NCBI RefSeq assembly: GCF_024355225.1
Contig: NZ_VCNH01000008.1
Span: 1,984,001-2,048,000, forward strand
Reading direction: 5' to 3'
DNA: 64,000 nt
From: Roseovarius sp. M141
Lineage (GTDB): Bacteria; Pseudomonadota; Alphaproteobacteria; Rhodobacterales; Rhodobacteraceae
Both the position numbers and the translations under genes were made by a program. Positions 16,150 through 29,673 of the stretch are shown here, one piece after another (within the stretch, counting starts at the first letter, position 1; the number at the start of each line of letters is the position of its first letter). The notes under the pieces were generated by a model. It saw only the letters and a list, made by a program, of their open reading frames with translations. It had not been told where the DNA came from and ran no database searches.

Positions 16150-17292
16150 ATGGCGGAAAAACGCAGCATTTTTCAGGAGGTGGACGCCCAGGGGGCGGCG
16201 CGCGTCCAGCCCAAGGGCGGCATGATCGACGAGGGGCGGCGCGGCGCGCGGCGCGGTATCCGGCTGTGGCTGATGGTGCTGTTCGCGTTGGTCGTGGTGA
16301 TGATTGCCGTTGGGGGGCTGACGCGGCTGACCGATAGTGGCCTGTCGATCACTGAATGGCGCCCGCTGACAGGTGCGTTGCCGCCGCTGAATGCCGCCGA
16401 TTGGCAGGCTGAATTCGAGCGCTATCAGGCGATTCCGCAATTTCAGGCACAGAACAGCTGGATGAGCCTCGAAGATTTCAAATTCATCTATTGGTGGGAA
16501 TGGGGCCACCGGCAACTGGGCCGCGTGATCGGTCTGGTCTGGGCCGTTGGTTTCTTCGGTTTCCTTGCTGCGCGCCAGATCCCGGTGGGCTGGACAAGGC
16601 GGCTGCTGCTGCTGGGCGCGTTGGGCGGGCTTCAGGGCGCGGTGGGCTGGTGGATGGTCCATTCCGGGCTGGGCGGTGACAGGACAGCCGTTGCGTCCTA
16701 CCGCCTTGCCGCGCATCTGGGGCTGGCCTTTGTCATTCTGGGGTTCATCGCGTGGTATATGCTACTGCTGGGTCGACCCGAGCGGGAGGTCATGCAGGCC
16801 CGGCGCGCGCGCGAGGCGCGGCTGTTCGGGCTGGGCACGGGGTGGCTGCATTTCGCCTTTCTTCAAATACTCATTGGCGCGTTGGTCGCGGGCATTGATG
16901 CTGGTCGCAGCTATGCCGAATGGCCGCTGATGGGCGGGGGGCTTTGGCCGCCACAGATGATGGCGTTCGAGCCGTGGTGGCGCAACCTTTTTGAAAATGC
17001 GGGCACGGTGCAATTCATTCACCGCATGACCGGGTATGCGCTGCTGGTGTTCTCGGTTGTGGTGCTGTTGCGTGGGCGGCGTAGCGCAAATGTGGCGACG
17101 CGGAGCGCCTTCATGCTCGCGCTCTACAGTGTCCTTGCGCAGGTCGGAGTTGGGATCGTGACGGTTGTGCTGGCCGCGCCGTGGCAGGTGGCGATTCTGC
17201 ACCAGTTCCTGGCGGTGATCGTCTGGACGCTGATCCTGCGGGCGCGCTTTCATGCCGGGTATCCGCTGGCGCAATCGGTAAGGGGCAAGTGA
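16150..17292 (+). CDS. ctaA: Heme A synthase (CtaA/COX15, type 2)
   Basis: A 380-aa polytopic membrane protein with about eight membrane segments, starting around residue 38 (LWLMVLFALVVVMIAVGGLTR). Heme-ligating histidines are visible in WEWGHRQLGR, LAAHLGLAF, IHRMTGY and LHQFLAV. It oxidises the C8 methyl of heme O to give heme A for cytochrome aa3. The ATG at 16150 has GAGGA 9 bp upstream; the GTG at 16141 is too close to that site. Confidence 0.93.
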   Translation: MAEKRSIFQEVDAQGAARVQPKGGMIDEGRRGARRGIRLWLMVLFALVVVMIAVGGLTRLTDSGLSITEWRPLTGALPPLNAADWQAEFERYQAIPQFQAQNSWMSLEDFKFIYWWEWGHRQLGRVIGLVWAVGFFGFLAARQIPVGWTRRLLLLGALGGLQGAVGWWMVHSGLGGDRTAVASYRLAAHLGLAFVILGFIAWYMLLLGRPEREVMQARRAREARLFGLGTGWLHFAFLQILIGALVAGIDAGRSYAEWPLMGGGLWPPQMMAFEPWWRNLFENAGTVQFIHRMTGYALLVFSVVVLLRGRRSANVATRSAFMLALYSVLAQVGVGIVTVVLAAPWQVAILHQFLAVIVWTLILRARFHAGYPLAQSVRGK

Positions 17293-17293
17293 C

Positions 17294-18772
17294 ATGAGCG
17301 CGTATGACGATCTGATGGCGCACCAGCGCCAGACCGAGGCATTGGCGCAGATCGCCGGACGGCTGTCATGGGACCGCGAGACGGTGATGCCGCGCGGGGC
17401 CGCAGCCCAGCGTTCGGAGGAGACGGGCGCGCTGCATGCGGTGCTGCATGCGCGGCGCACCGATATGCGCATCGGGGACTGGCTGGAGGCGGCAGGCGAT
17501 GAGGCGCTGACGCAGGAAGGTGAAGCGCAGCTGCGCCATATCCGCCGCAGTTTCGAGCGCACGCAACGCGTTCCGGGCGATCTGGCGGCTGCACTGGCGC
17601 GCCAGACAGCTTTGAGCCAAGGCAAATGGGCCGAGGCACGCGAGGCCGACGATTTCGCCGGTTTCGCGCCCGTTCTGGACGAGATCCTCGCGCTGAAACG
17701 CGAGGAGGGCGCGGCGCTGGCCGATGGCGGTGACGTCTATGACGCGATGCTGGATGATTACGAGCCGGGCGCCAAGGCTGCCGATCTTGAGGCGATGTTC
17801 GGCGCGCTGCGCCCCGGGCTGATCATGCTGCGCGAGGCGGCGCTGAACGGCATGCCGGCGTTGCGGGTGACGGGGCAGTTCGACACGCAGGCGCAGATGC
17901 GGTTGGCGCGGCAATTGGCGCGCGTGTGCGGCTATGACATGCAGCGCGGGCGCATCGACAAGGCGGTGCATCCCTTCTCAAGCGGGTCTGGCAGCGACGT
18001 GCGCATCACCACGCGCACGGCCGAGGACGACCCATTCAACTGCCTTTATTCGACGATGCATGAGGCCGGTCACGCGGTCTACGAGCAGTCGATCGATCCA
18101 GCCTATGCGCTGACGCCTCTGGGCGCGGGCGTGTCGATGGGCGTGCATGAAAGCCAGAGCCGGATCGTCGAAAATCAGCTGGGCCGCAGCCGCGCCTTTA
18201 CCGGCTGGCTATACGGCCAGATGCGCGATGCCTTCGGTGATTTCGGGATTGAGAGCGAGGACGCATTTTACGCCGCTGTCAACAGCCTGCATCGCGGTTT
18301 CATCCGCACCGAGGCGGACGAGGTGCAATATAACCTGCACATCCTGATGCGGTTCGATCTGGAACGGGCGCTGATCGCCGGAGATCTGGCGACGGGCGAT
18401 CTGGAGGAGGCCTGGAACGCAAGGTTCAAGGCTGATTTTGGATACGATGTACCGCGCGCATCGCAGGGTTGTTTGCAGGATGTGCATTGGTCGGTTGGTC
18501 TTTTTGGGTATTTCCCGACCTACAGCCTTGGCAATGTCTATGCCGGCTGTCTGGCCGAGGCGCTGCGCCAAGCGGTGCCGGATCTGGATGCCGGGCTGGC
18601 GCAGGGCGACATGGGGCAGGCGATGGGCTGGCTGCGGGAGAACGTCCAGCAGCATGGCGGGCTGTACACTCCGCGCGAATTGATCACGCGCGCCTGCGGG
18701 TTCGAGCCGACAGAGGCGCCGCTGATGGCCTATCTGGAGGAGAAGTTCAGCGCGCTCTATCCGCCTGCCTGA
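17294..18772 (+). CDS. M32 family carboxypeptidase (Taq type)
   Basis: A 492-aa metallocarboxypeptidase. The HEXXH zinc motif is MHEAGHAVYEQ (His256-His260), followed by the M32 hallmark HESQSR (VSMGVHESQSRIVENQLGRS). The family cleaves C-terminal residues, except proline, from peptides in the cytosol. The gene starts 1 bp after the ctaA stop, so it is probably co-transcribed. Confidence 0.92.
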   Translation: MSAYDDLMAHQRQTEALAQIAGRLSWDRETVMPRGAAAQRSEETGALHAVLHARRTDMRIGDWLEAAGDEALTQEGEAQLRHIRRSFERTQRVPGDLAAALARQTALSQGKWAEAREADDFAGFAPVLDEILALKREEGAALADGGDVYDAMLDDYEPGAKAADLEAMFGALRPGLIMLREAALNGMPALRVTGQFDTQAQMRLARQLARVCGYDMQRGRIDKAVHPFSSGSGSDVRITTRTAEDDPFNCLYSTMHEAGHAVYEQSIDPAYALTPLGAGVSMGVHESQSRIVENQLGRSRAFTGWLYGQMRDAFGDFGIESEDAFYAAVNSLHRGFIRTEADEVQYNLHILMRFDLERALIAGDLATGDLEEAWNARFKADFGYDVPRASQGCLQDVHWSVGLFGYFPTYSLGNVYAGCLAEALRQAVPDLDAGLAQGDMGQAMGWLRENVQQHGGLYTPRELITRACGFEPTEAPLMAYLEEKFSALYPPA

Positions 18773-18787
18773 ACGGGCGCGCTACCG

Positions 18788-19372
18788 TCACCCGCCCGAG
18801 CGGTAGGCGGCCTGCGTACGCGCAAGCTGGCCCTCTGCGGCGGCGATGTCAGGTGCGGAATTGCCCAGCGTGTAGTTGATATCGCTGGCAAGTGACGCCA
18901 CCGGCGTATCGTCGGCGCGGGCGTTTTGCAGCAGGTCCTGAATCAGATCGAAATCGTCGCCCTGCATCTCATAGATGCTTAGCAGCGATCCAGCAGAGTC
19001 GAGGAATTCCGCCCGCAGGGGTGAATCGTCCGGGCCGGTAGCGATGTCGAGCGCACTGTAGCCTGCGACGGCCAGACGTCTGGCGATGGCGCCGCAATCC
19101 TTGGTTTCAGCCAGGCGTGCATCCAGATCCCCGCCCTGCGCAGTATTCACGCGCGCAATACTTGAAAGACGGTGACCGCAGGTTTCGGAATGGGCTGCGG
19201 CCGCCCTCACGGCATCCTGCACCGGGCTGATGACGCTGGTACGCGTGGCCGGGTCGTCGCCGCCGCTGCCGCCCAGATAGTTCCACAGGGCAACGACCGC
19301 GATCCCCGCCACGACAAGGCTAGACGCCAGCGCAACAAGTTTGGTCAGGGGGCGCGGGGACGCGTCGCTCAT
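18788..19372 (-). CDS. Hypothetical single-span membrane protein downstream of gyrA
   Basis: A 194-aa protein with one N-terminal membrane segment (residues ~11-33, [20 protein letters not shown]) and an otherwise periplasmic, acidic, helical domain with two cysteines (ETCGHRL and TKDCGAI). I do not recognise a family. Its ATG overlaps the gyrA stop by the ATGA arrangement, so it is probably made by translational coupling. It may be a cell-envelope protein; no function is claimed. Confidence 0.7.
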   Translation of the reverse strand: MSDASPRPLTKLVALASSLVVAGIAVVALWNYLGGSGGDDPATRTSVISPVQDAVRAAAAHSETCGHRLSSIARVNTAQGGDLDARLAETKDCGAIARRLAVAGYSALDIATGPDDSPLRAEFLDSAGSLLSIYEMQGDDFDLIQDLLQNARADDTPVASLASDINYTLGNSAPDIAAAEGQLARTQAAYRSGG

Positions 19373-22155
19373 GCGTCCTCCGCTGGTGTCCCGCCAGATG
19401 CTTCGATGGGTGTCTCGCCTTCGATCACATCGTCATCGGTCTGCTCGGCGATCCATGCGACGCTGACGACGGTCTCGTTCTTGCCGGTATTGAACACCTT
19501 GACCCCGCCTGCACTGCGCGAGCGGAAGGAAATGCCCTGCACCGGTACGCGGATCGACTGCCCCTTGGAGGTCGCCAGCATGATCTGATCTTCCTGCGTC
19601 ACCGGGAAGGACGCGACCAGCGCACCGCCGCGCATCGCCCTGTCCATGGCTGCCACGCCCATGCCGCCGCGCCCGCGAATGGGATAGTCGTGAGACGAGC
19701 TGAGCTTGCCGTTGCCCTGCGCCGTGATCGTAAGGATCAACGTCTCGGCATCCTTCATGGCGGCAAACTGCTCCTGGCTCAGCTGAGCGTTGGCGTCGCC
19801 ATCCTCGTCCGCCGCGTCCACCTCTTCTTCGGTGAGGCCGGCCTGCGCGCGGCGCATTTTCAGATATGCCGCGCGGTCGTCCGATGTGGCTTCGAAATGC
19901 GGGATGATCGACATCGATACGACCGCATCTTCGCCGGTCAGGCGGATGCCCCGCACGCCCAGCGACGCGCGGCTGTTGAACACGCGCACGTCCGTCGCAC
20001 GAAAGCGTATGGCCCGGCCCGAGGACGTGACCAGCATGATATCGTCATCGTTCGAAGCAATCCGCGCATTGATCAGCGTGATGCCGGCGTTCTCTTCCTC
20101 GAACCGCATGGCGATCTTGCCGTTGCTGCGCACGTTGGTGAAATCCGACAGCTTGTTGCGGCGCACGGTGCCTGCCGAGGTGGCAAAGACCACTTGCAGA
20201 TCGTCCCATTCGGCCTCGTCCCGGTCGACCGGCATGATGGCGGCGATGGACACGCCGGTGGGGATCGGCAGGATGTTGACGATTGCCTTGCCCTTGGAAG
20301 TGCGGCCCCCCTGGGGCAGGCGCCATGTCTTTAGTTTGTAGACCATGCCGTCGGTGGTGAAGAACAATAGCTGCGTATGGGTGTTGGCGACAAAGAGGGT
20401 GGTGACGACATCCTCATCCTTGGTTGCCATGCCGCTCAGCCCCTTGCCGCCGCGTTTCTGGCTGCGGAAATCGGCCAGAGCGGTGCGCTTGATATAGCCG
20501 CCGGACGTGACTGTCACGACCATGTCCTCGCGCTCGATCAGATCCTCGTCGTCCATGTCGCCGGACCAGTCGACGATCTGGGTGCGGCGCGGTACGGCAA
20601 AGAGTTCGCGCACCTCGGCCAGCTCGTTCGCGATGATCTCCATGATCCGCTCGCGTGATGCCAGAATGGCGAGGTATTCCTTGATCTTGCCGGCCAGTTC
20701 GCGCAGCTCGTCCGTGACTTCCTTGACGCCCAGTTGGGTCAGGCGTTGCAGGCGCAGCTCCAGAATGGCGCGCGCCTGAATTTCGGACAGGTTATAGGTG
20801 CCATCCTCATTGGCGGTATGGGTCGGATCGTCGATCAGCGCGATGTATTCAAGGATCTCACCGGCAGGCCAGCGGCGTTCCATCAGTCTTCGCCGGGCGT
20901 CCGCCGCGTCCATCGACGCGCGGATCGTTGCGACGACCTCGTCCACATTGCTGACCGCGACGGCCAGACCGCACAGGATATGGCTGCGCTCGCGCGCCTT
21001 GCGCAATTCATACGCGGTGCGGCGGGCGACGACATCCTCGCGAAAATCGATGAAGCAGGTCAGGAACCGGCGCAGCGTCAGCTGCTCGGGGCGGCCACCG
21101 TTGAGGGCCAGCATGTTGCAGCCGAAATACGTCTGCATCGGGGTAAAGCGGAACAGCTGGTTCAGCACGACCTCGGCGGTGGCGTCGCGTTTCAGTTCGA
21201 CCACCACGCGCACGCCGTCGCGGTCGGATTCGTCCTGCACATGCGCGATACCGTCGATCCGCTTGTCGCGGGCGGCCTCGGCGATGCGCTCGATCATGGT
21301 GGATTTATTCACCTGATACGGGATCTGGTCGATGATGATCGCCCAGCGATCCTTGCGGATTTCCTCGATCCGGGTCTTGGCGCGCACGATGACGCTGCCG
21401 CGGCCCTCAAGGTACGCTTTGCGCGCGCCGGACCGGCCCAGCATCATGCCGCCCGTAGGGAAATCGGGGCCGGGAATATACTCGATCAGGTCTTCGCTGG
21501 TCAGGTCCGGGTTTTCGATCAGCGCCAGCGTGGCGGTGATCACTTCGCCCAGGTTGTGGGGCGGGATGTTGGTGGCCATGCCGACGGCGATGCCGCCCGC
21601 GCCATTGACCAGCATGTTGGGGAACCGGGCGGGCAGGACCGTCGGCTCGCGGTCCTTGCCGTCGTAATTATCCTGAAAATCGACGGTTTCCTTGTCGATA
21701 TCGGCGAGAAGGTAGGCGGCCGGTTTGTCCATGCGGACCTCGGTATAGCGCATGGCGGCGGGGTTATCGCCGTCCATCGAGCCGAAGTTGCCCTGACCGT
21801 CCAGCAGCGGCAGCGACATCGAGAAATCCTGCGCCATGCGCACCAGCGCGTCATAGATCGCGCTATCGCCGTGCGGGTGGTATTTACCCATGACGTCACC
21901 GACGGCACGGGCGGATTTGCGGTAGGGCTTGTCGTGGGTATTGCCCCCCTCGAACATCGCATAGAGGATGCGGCGATGCACCGGCTTCAACCCGTCACGC
22001 AGATCGGGGATCGCGCGGCTGACGATGACCGACATCGCGTAATCCAGATAGGACGTCTTCATCTCTTCTTCGATGGACACGGTCGGGCCGTCATAGACCG
22101 GCCGCTCGGGTGTCATTTCATCCATGTCTTCGGGGGGTTGCGGCGTATCGGTCAA
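19369..22155 (-). CDS. gyrA: DNA gyrase subunit A
   Basis: A 928-aa type IIA topoisomerase subunit. The catalytic tyrosine is Tyr137 ([10 protein letters not shown]). The GyrA box (QKRGGKG) is present, which separates it from ParC. The quinolone-resistance region reads [10 protein letters not shown], with Ser98 and Asp102, the wild-type pattern. The start codon at 22155 is TTG, preceded by AAGGTAGG. The in-frame ATG at 22125 lacks a ribosome-binding site, and the sequence after the TTG (TDTPQ...) fits the family N-terminus. An Asp/Glu-rich insertion occurs near residue 800 ([14 protein letters not shown]). Confidence 0.96.
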   Translation of the reverse strand: MTDTPQPPEDMDEMTPERPVYDGPTVSIEEEMKTSYLDYAMSVIVSRAIPDLRDGLKPVHRRILYAMFEGGNTHDKPYRKSARAVGDVMGKYHPHGDSAIYDALVRMAQDFSMSLPLLDGQGNFGSMDGDNPAAMRYTEVRMDKPAAYLLADIDKETVDFQDNYDGKDREPTVLPARFPNMLVNGAGGIAVGMATNIPPHNLGEVITATLALIENPDLTSEDLIEYIPGPDFPTGGMMLGRSGARKAYLEGRGSVIVRAKTRIEEIRKDRWAIIIDQIPYQVNKSTMIERIAEAARDKRIDGIAHVQDESDRDGVRVVVELKRDATAEVVLNQLFRFTPMQTYFGCNMLALNGGRPEQLTLRRFLTCFIDFREDVVARRTAYELRKARERSHILCGLAVAVSNVDEVVATIRASMDAADARRRLMERRWPAGEILEYIALIDDPTHTANEDGTYNLSEIQARAILELRLQRLTQLGVKEVTDELRELAGKIKEYLAILASRERIMEIIANELAEVRELFAVPRRTQIVDWSGDMDDEDLIEREDMVVTVTSGGYIKRTALADFRSQKRGGKGLSGMATKDEDVVTTLFVANTHTQLLFFTTDGMVYKLKTWRLPQGGRTSKGKAIVNILPIPTGVSIAAIMPVDRDEAEWDDLQVVFATSAGTVRRNKLSDFTNVRSNGKIAMRFEEENAGITLINARIASNDDDIMLVTSSGRAIRFRATDVRVFNSRASLGVRGIRLTGEDAVVSMSIIPHFEATSDDRAAYLKMRRAQAGLTEEEVDAADEDGDANAQLSQEQFAAMKDAETLILTITAQGNGKLSSSHDYPIRGRGGMGVAAMDRAMRGGALVASFPVTQEDQIMLATSKGQSIRVPVQGISFRSRSAGGVKVFNTGKNETVVSVAWIAEQTDDDVIEGETPIEASGGTPAEDA

Positions 22156-22347
22156 AACGGGGCCTACCTTGTCGCTCGTTCCACATCTGGTGCGACAAAG
22201 CTATATCACCGCCATGATATGGGGTGCAATGGTGCATGCGGGCGGGTTTTGGCAGCCACCAGAGGAGTCTGCTAACAGACTGTTTTTATTGAAAAGTAAT
22301 TTCTTTCTGGCATCATGATTATATCGAGCAAGTAAGGAGCATGACAG

Positions 22348-22617
22348 ATGCCGATGAGCGAGACGGAAATGATGCTGAAAGGGTACGGTCTGACCACCGC
22401 CGAATTCTTCTATGGCATGCCCGATTATGTCCATGTGCTGAACAGTTACGTCTGGCAAGATTACGACATCGCGCCGGATCATCCCAACCTGTTCAAATTC
22501 GTCGAATTCTGGCAGCGGGAACTGGATGGCCCGCTGCATTCCGTGCGGTTCAGCCATCGCAAGCTGATTTCGCCGGGCGAATGGCAAAACGTGACGGGGG
22601 AATTCACCCTGCACTGA
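22348..22617 (+). CDS. usg: Usg family protein
   Basis: An 89-aa protein with the Usg pattern GYGLTTAEFFYGMPDY, WQDYDIAPDHPNLFKFVEFW and ELDGPLHSVRFSH. The family was named from genes near trp operons of alphaproteobacteria; its function is not known. AAGGAG lies about 8 bp before the ATG. It runs divergently from gyrA. Confidence 0.85.
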   Translation: MPMSETEMMLKGYGLTTAEFFYGMPDYVHVLNSYVWQDYDIAPDHPNLFKFVEFWQRELDGPLHSVRFSHRKLISPGEWQNVTGEFTLH

Positions 22618-22665
22618 CAGGTCATGCGTCGGCGCCCAGGGATTACCCCCGGCGCTGGCTGCACG

Positions 22666-23229
22666 TCAGGGAATGATGCGGCTGTACTTCATGCCTTCCA
22701 GCGAGGCGCCCGCCATCAGACCGGCCTGGCCAAACACCACAGCGATCACTGGCGACGACGATGTCGTCGTATCGGCACGCAGGTTTTCGGCGGTATCCTT
22801 GAACACATAGCCGATATCGGCGCCAGCAGCCCACCCCGAGGATCGGCGGAAGCCAGCCAGCGCGCTTTCGGTCATGAAGAACAGCACATGCGCAAATTGT
22901 TGCGCGCCGATTTGCAGGCCCACGGTGCCCTTGGCGGCCGAGTAGTAATCGACTGTCTGGTTGTTGATCCGCAGCGCGCCGCGCCCGTAGCCGCCGCCCA
23001 GACCCAGCCCGGCCTCGGTCATCAGGGGCATGATCAGCATGCCTGCCGATTTCTCGTACAGGCTGCGCGTGCCGGGGTAGGTTTCGTAGAGATAGCGCAG
23101 CGTCGTGTCGACGCGCGCGTCGATCTGCTGAGGCGCAACGCTGCCGATGCCATTGCTGCAACCAGCCAGTGCCGTACCGCCCAAACCAAGGGCGCCCAGC
23201 GTGAATCCGCGTCTGGAAATAATGCTCAT
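22666..23229 (-). CDS. SYLF/YSC84-domain lipoprotein with Tat-like signal
   Basis: A 187-aa protein. The N-terminus combines a twin-arginine motif (SRRGFTL) with a lipobox (LAGC, Cys about residue 24). The rest is a SYLF (Ysc84 actin-binding) domain, with EKSAGMLIMPLMTEAGLGLGG and YYSAAKGTVGLQIGAQ. In bacteria such proteins are envelope lipoproteins of unclear role. The ATG at 23229 is chosen because the export signal begins there; an upstream extension to 23322 has no support. Confidence 0.82.
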   Translation of the reverse strand: MSIISRRGFTLGALGLGGTALAGCSNGIGSVAPQQIDARVDTTLRYLYETYPGTRSLYEKSAGMLIMPLMTEAGLGLGGGYGRGALRINNQTVDYYSAAKGTVGLQIGAQQFAHVLFFMTESALAGFRRSSGWAAGADIGYVFKDTAENLRADTTTSSSPVIAVVFGQAGLMAGASLEGMKYSRIIP

Positions 23230-23381
23230 GTCAATATATGCCTGTTCGTTGCCTGAAGCCCCGCCGACCGTTTCACCGGTCGATCTGTGCGCGACTATAG
23301 GCAAGCATTTGCCCATTGTCACGCAAAGGGCACATATATGCGCAAAATATCGCCCGCGGCAGGTGTTGCCGGGCGCCGGTG

Positions 23382-24377
23382 TCAGGTCAGAAGGCGGGCC
23401 ATGGCAGGAGCGAAATAAGTCAGAATTCCGTCACAACCGGCCCGCTTGAACGCCAAAAGGCTTTCGGTCATCGCTTTTTCGCCGTCGATCCAGCCATTCT
23501 GTGCGGCGGCTGCGATCATCGCATATTCGCCGCTGACCTGATAGGCATAGGTCGGCGCGCCAAAGGTGTCCTTGGCGCGGCGGCAGATGTCCAGATAGGG
23601 CAGGCCGGGCTTGACCATGATCGCATCGGCGCCCTCGGCCAGATCGCGCGCGATCATGCGCATCGCCTCGTCCGAATTGGTCGGGTCCATCTGGTAGGTC
23701 CGCTTGTCCCCCTTCAGCGCGCCGGACGCGCCCACCGCATCGCGGAACGGGCCGTAAAACGCACTGGCGTATTTTGCGGCATAGCTCAGCAGTACGATGT
23801 CCTGATGTCCCGCCGCCTCCAGCGCCGTGCGGATTGCGCCGATGCGTCCGTCCATCATGTCCGACGGGCCGATGATGTCCACGCCCGCCTCGGCCTGCGC
23901 GAGGGCCTGTTTGACCAACGCCTCGACCGTTTCATCATTGACGATGACGCCATCTCGCACGAACCCGTCATGGCCGGTATCGGAATAGGGATCCAGCGCG
24001 ACATCGGCCATCACCAACATGTCCGGCACGGCGGCCTTGATGGCGCGTGTCGCACGGTTGCTGAGGTTGTCGGGATTCCACGCCTCGGCGCAGTCAGCCG
24101 TGCGCTTGTCCGCGCCAGTGTAAGGGAAAAGGCAGATTGCGGGGAGACCCAGATCCGCCGCCTCGCGCGCGGCGTGCGCGGCGCGGTCGACGCTCAGCCG
24201 ATTGACACCGGGCATCGAGGCAACGGGTTCCTCGACGTTCTCGCCGTCGCGCACGAAGACGGGCCAGATCAGATCGCCCGCGCTCAGGGTGTTCTCGGCG
24301 GCCAGCGCGCGCAGGCCGGGCGTGCGGCGCAGGCGGCGCGGACGGCTGGCGGGAAAGGGGGACAGGACAGGGTGCAT
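23382..24377 (-). CDS. hemB: Delta-aminolevulinic acid dehydratase (porphobilinogen synthase)
   Basis: A 331-aa enzyme that condenses two 5-aminolevulinate molecules to porphobilinogen. The two Schiff-base lysines lie in LSYAAKYASAFYGPFR and IMVKPGLPYLD. The metal-site region DVALDPYSDTGHDG lacks the three-cysteine zinc cluster, so it is the Mg-dependent type. The start is set at 24377 by the family N-terminus (MHPVLSPFPASRPRRLRRTP). It works with hemA at 40.4 kb in the C4 tetrapyrrole pathway. Confidence 0.95.
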   Translation of the reverse strand: MHPVLSPFPASRPRRLRRTPGLRALAAENTLSAGDLIWPVFVRDGENVEEPVASMPGVNRLSVDRAAHAAREAADLGLPAICLFPYTGADKRTADCAEAWNPDNLSNRATRAIKAAVPDMLVMADVALDPYSDTGHDGFVRDGVIVNDETVEALVKQALAQAEAGVDIIGPSDMMDGRIGAIRTALEAAGHQDIVLLSYAAKYASAFYGPFRDAVGASGALKGDKRTYQMDPTNSDEAMRMIARDLAEGADAIMVKPGLPYLDICRRAKDTFGAPTYAYQVSGEYAMIAAAAQNGWIDGEKAMTESLLAFKRAGCDGILTYFAPAMARLLT

Positions 24378-24607
24378 GAGGCGTCTTTCATGTGCGGCAA
24401 TGCGCCTTAGGTGCCACGGAAATTCCCCCATCTCAAGGGTGGGAATTGTCGCGGCGCGGCGCTAAGAGAGGCGCAGCCATGCGCATGGCGCCCCATCCGA
24501 GGTCGGACAGGGCACTATGTGCGGGGCAACCGAACGGCACAAGACGCGTTCCCGGACCTGCCTGACTCGCAGGCCCCGCAAGACGCATTAGGCAGGCTGG
24601 AGCCATC

Positions 24608-25141
24608 GTGGACTGGTACGCAACCGTATTCGAGATGATCGACATGCGCAGTTTCAGTAACCTGTGGTTCTGGATTGCGCTGGCGGTAATGTGGTCCTCG
24701 ACCAGTCACTATATTCTGGGCGTGCCGTGGGACATGGTGTTGCGCGCCCACAAGGAAACGCAAAACGATGGCGCCATGCAGGATATGAATGTTTTGGTGC
24801 GCATCAATATCCGGCGTATCCTCTATATCGTGCAGGAGAGCGGGCTGGTGCTGACGGGTATCGTGTGCTTTGCGCTGACCACCGCCGCTCTGCTGGGCTG
24901 GGTCTACGGTCGCGAATTTGCGCAGGCGATATTCCTTCTGGCGATGCCCATGTCGGTGGTCTGGCTGCTGTCCCTGCGCACCGCCCGACATATCGATGCC
25001 GCCGGGCTGACCGGCGCGCCGCTGATCAAGCGGCTCTTTCGTCACCGCCTTCATGTGCAGATTATCGGCATGCTGTCGATCTTTGTCACTGCCATGTGGG
25101 GCATGTATCAAAACATGAGCTTCTCAGCCTTGGGCGGATGA
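24608..25141 (+). CDS. Conserved membrane protein upstream of mfd
   Basis: A 177-aa protein with about four membrane segments (residues ~20-38, 75-96, 100-120 and 145-165). It starts with GTG at 24608. Homologues in Rhodobacterales are often labelled 'component of SufBCD complex', but nothing in the sequence supports an Fe-S role and the suf operon here lies 4.5 kb away. It is followed after 22 bp by mfd. Function unknown. Confidence 0.7.
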   Translation: MDWYATVFEMIDMRSFSNLWFWIALAVMWSSTSHYILGVPWDMVLRAHKETQNDGAMQDMNVLVRINIRRILYIVQESGLVLTGIVCFALTTAALLGWVYGREFAQAIFLLAMPMSVVWLLSLRTARHIDAAGLTGAPLIKRLFRHRLHVQIIGMLSIFVTAMWGMYQNMSFSALGG

Positions 25142-25163
25142 CGCCCCCGCGAAAGTACATTAC

Positions 25164-28670
<3,507 letters not shown>

Positions 28671-28812
28671 CCCGGCCCCGGCTTTCTTCTTGCCTATAAA
28701 TATCCCCGCGCGGCGCGCTCCCGAACCATCCACCGGTGCGGCGCTGGTCAGCAGCGATATGCGGGTGGCAGTCAGAGGCCGCTTTAGTGGTTTTCGATGT
28801 CAGGCCATTGGC

Positions 28813-29466
28813 TTAGCGGGTGCCTTCGGTCAGGCGGCGCTTGACGTAGCCGGTGACGGTATCGATCATCGTGTCCATATGTGGTTCTTCAAAGAAGTGT
28901 CCCGCGCCTTCGACTTCGTCATGCTGGATGGTAATTCCTTGCTGATCGTGCAGCTTGTTGACCAGCGCAGTCGTGTCCGCAGGCGGCGCGACGCGGTCGG
29001 ACAGACCGTTGATGATCAGGCCGGATGCGGGGCAGGGTGCGAGGAACGAAAAATCATACATGTTCGCCGGGGGCGAGACACTGATGAACCCGGTGATCTC
29101 GGGGCGCCGCATCAGCAGTTGCATACCGATCCACGCCCCGAACGAGAAGCCCGCGACCCAGCAATGCTTGGAATTGGCATTCATCGACTGCAGGTAGTCC
29201 AGCGCCGATGCCGCGTCGGACAATTCGCCCACGCCCTGATCGTATTCGCCCTGTGATCGGCCCACGCCGCGGAAGTTGAAGCGCAGCACGGTAAAGCCCA
29301 TTTTGTAAAAAGCGTAATGCAGGTTGTAGACGACCTTGTTGTTCATTGTACCGCCGAACTGCGGATGCGGGTGCAGCACGATGGCGATGGGCGCGTCTTT
29401 TTCTTTCTGGGGGTGATAGCGGCCTTCAATTCGGCCCTCGGGGCCGGGAAAGATTACCTCAGGCAT
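28813..29466 (-). CDS. Alpha/beta hydrolase (dienelactone hydrolase-like)
   Basis: A 217-aa hydrolase with the oxyanion motif LHPHPQFGGTMNN, the nucleophile elbow GFSFGAW and a C-terminal His in EGAGHFFEE. The family (YjgR/COG2945-type) has no fixed substrate. The ATG at 29466 is chosen for its family N-terminus (MPEVIFPGPEGRIEG). It faces away from the iscR-suf operon, with a 207-bp divergent region between. Confidence 0.82.
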   Translation of the reverse strand: MPEVIFPGPEGRIEGRYHPQKEKDAPIAIVLHPHPQFGGTMNNKVVYNLHYAFYKMGFTVLRFNFRGVGRSQGEYDQGVGELSDAASALDYLQSMNANSKHCWVAGFSFGAWIGMQLLMRRPEITGFISVSPPANMYDFSFLAPCPASGLIINGLSDRVAPPADTTALVNKLHDQQGITIQHDEVEGAGHFFEEPHMDTMIDTVTGYVKRRLTEGTR

Positions 29467-29524
29467 TCGGCGTTCCTTGCTGTCGGATCTGGGCTGCGGC
29501 AAAGTCCATTTACGGGAATCTCCG

Positions 29525-29562
29525 TTGACTGGGGTGCCGGTGCGCCTTAGAACAATTCTAAA
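29525..29562 (+). promoter_or_regulatory. Candidate iscR-suf promoter with Irr (ICE)-like palindrome
   Basis: TTGACT at 29525-29530 is a good -35 element. Seventeen bases later a weak -10 (TAGAAC) overlaps the palindrome CTTAGAACAATTCTAAA at 29546-29562. That palindrome matches the alphaproteobacterial iron control element TTTAGAA-N3-TTCTAAA bound by Irr at 13 of 14 fixed positions. The site lies about 112 bp before iscR. An overlap with the -10 would suit repression, but the regulator is inferred. Confidence 0.6.
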
Positions 29563-29673
29563 ATTTGGGCTACTCCTGCGGATGCAGGTGGCTGGTTCGG
29601 GTGAGCTTGGGCTGAGATAAGCGTCCGGGCGCGCAAGGTCAATCTATTCACAGGCAGCAGGGGGCAGATCGCC

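Noticed and set aside
20734..22275. A 513-codon + strand frame opposite gyrA
   Set aside because: Shadow of gyrA; no motif or start signal.
24433..24645. Short frames on both strands in the hemB to membrane-protein gap
   Set aside because: Arg/Pro-rich products without start signals, typical of G+C-rich spacer DNA.
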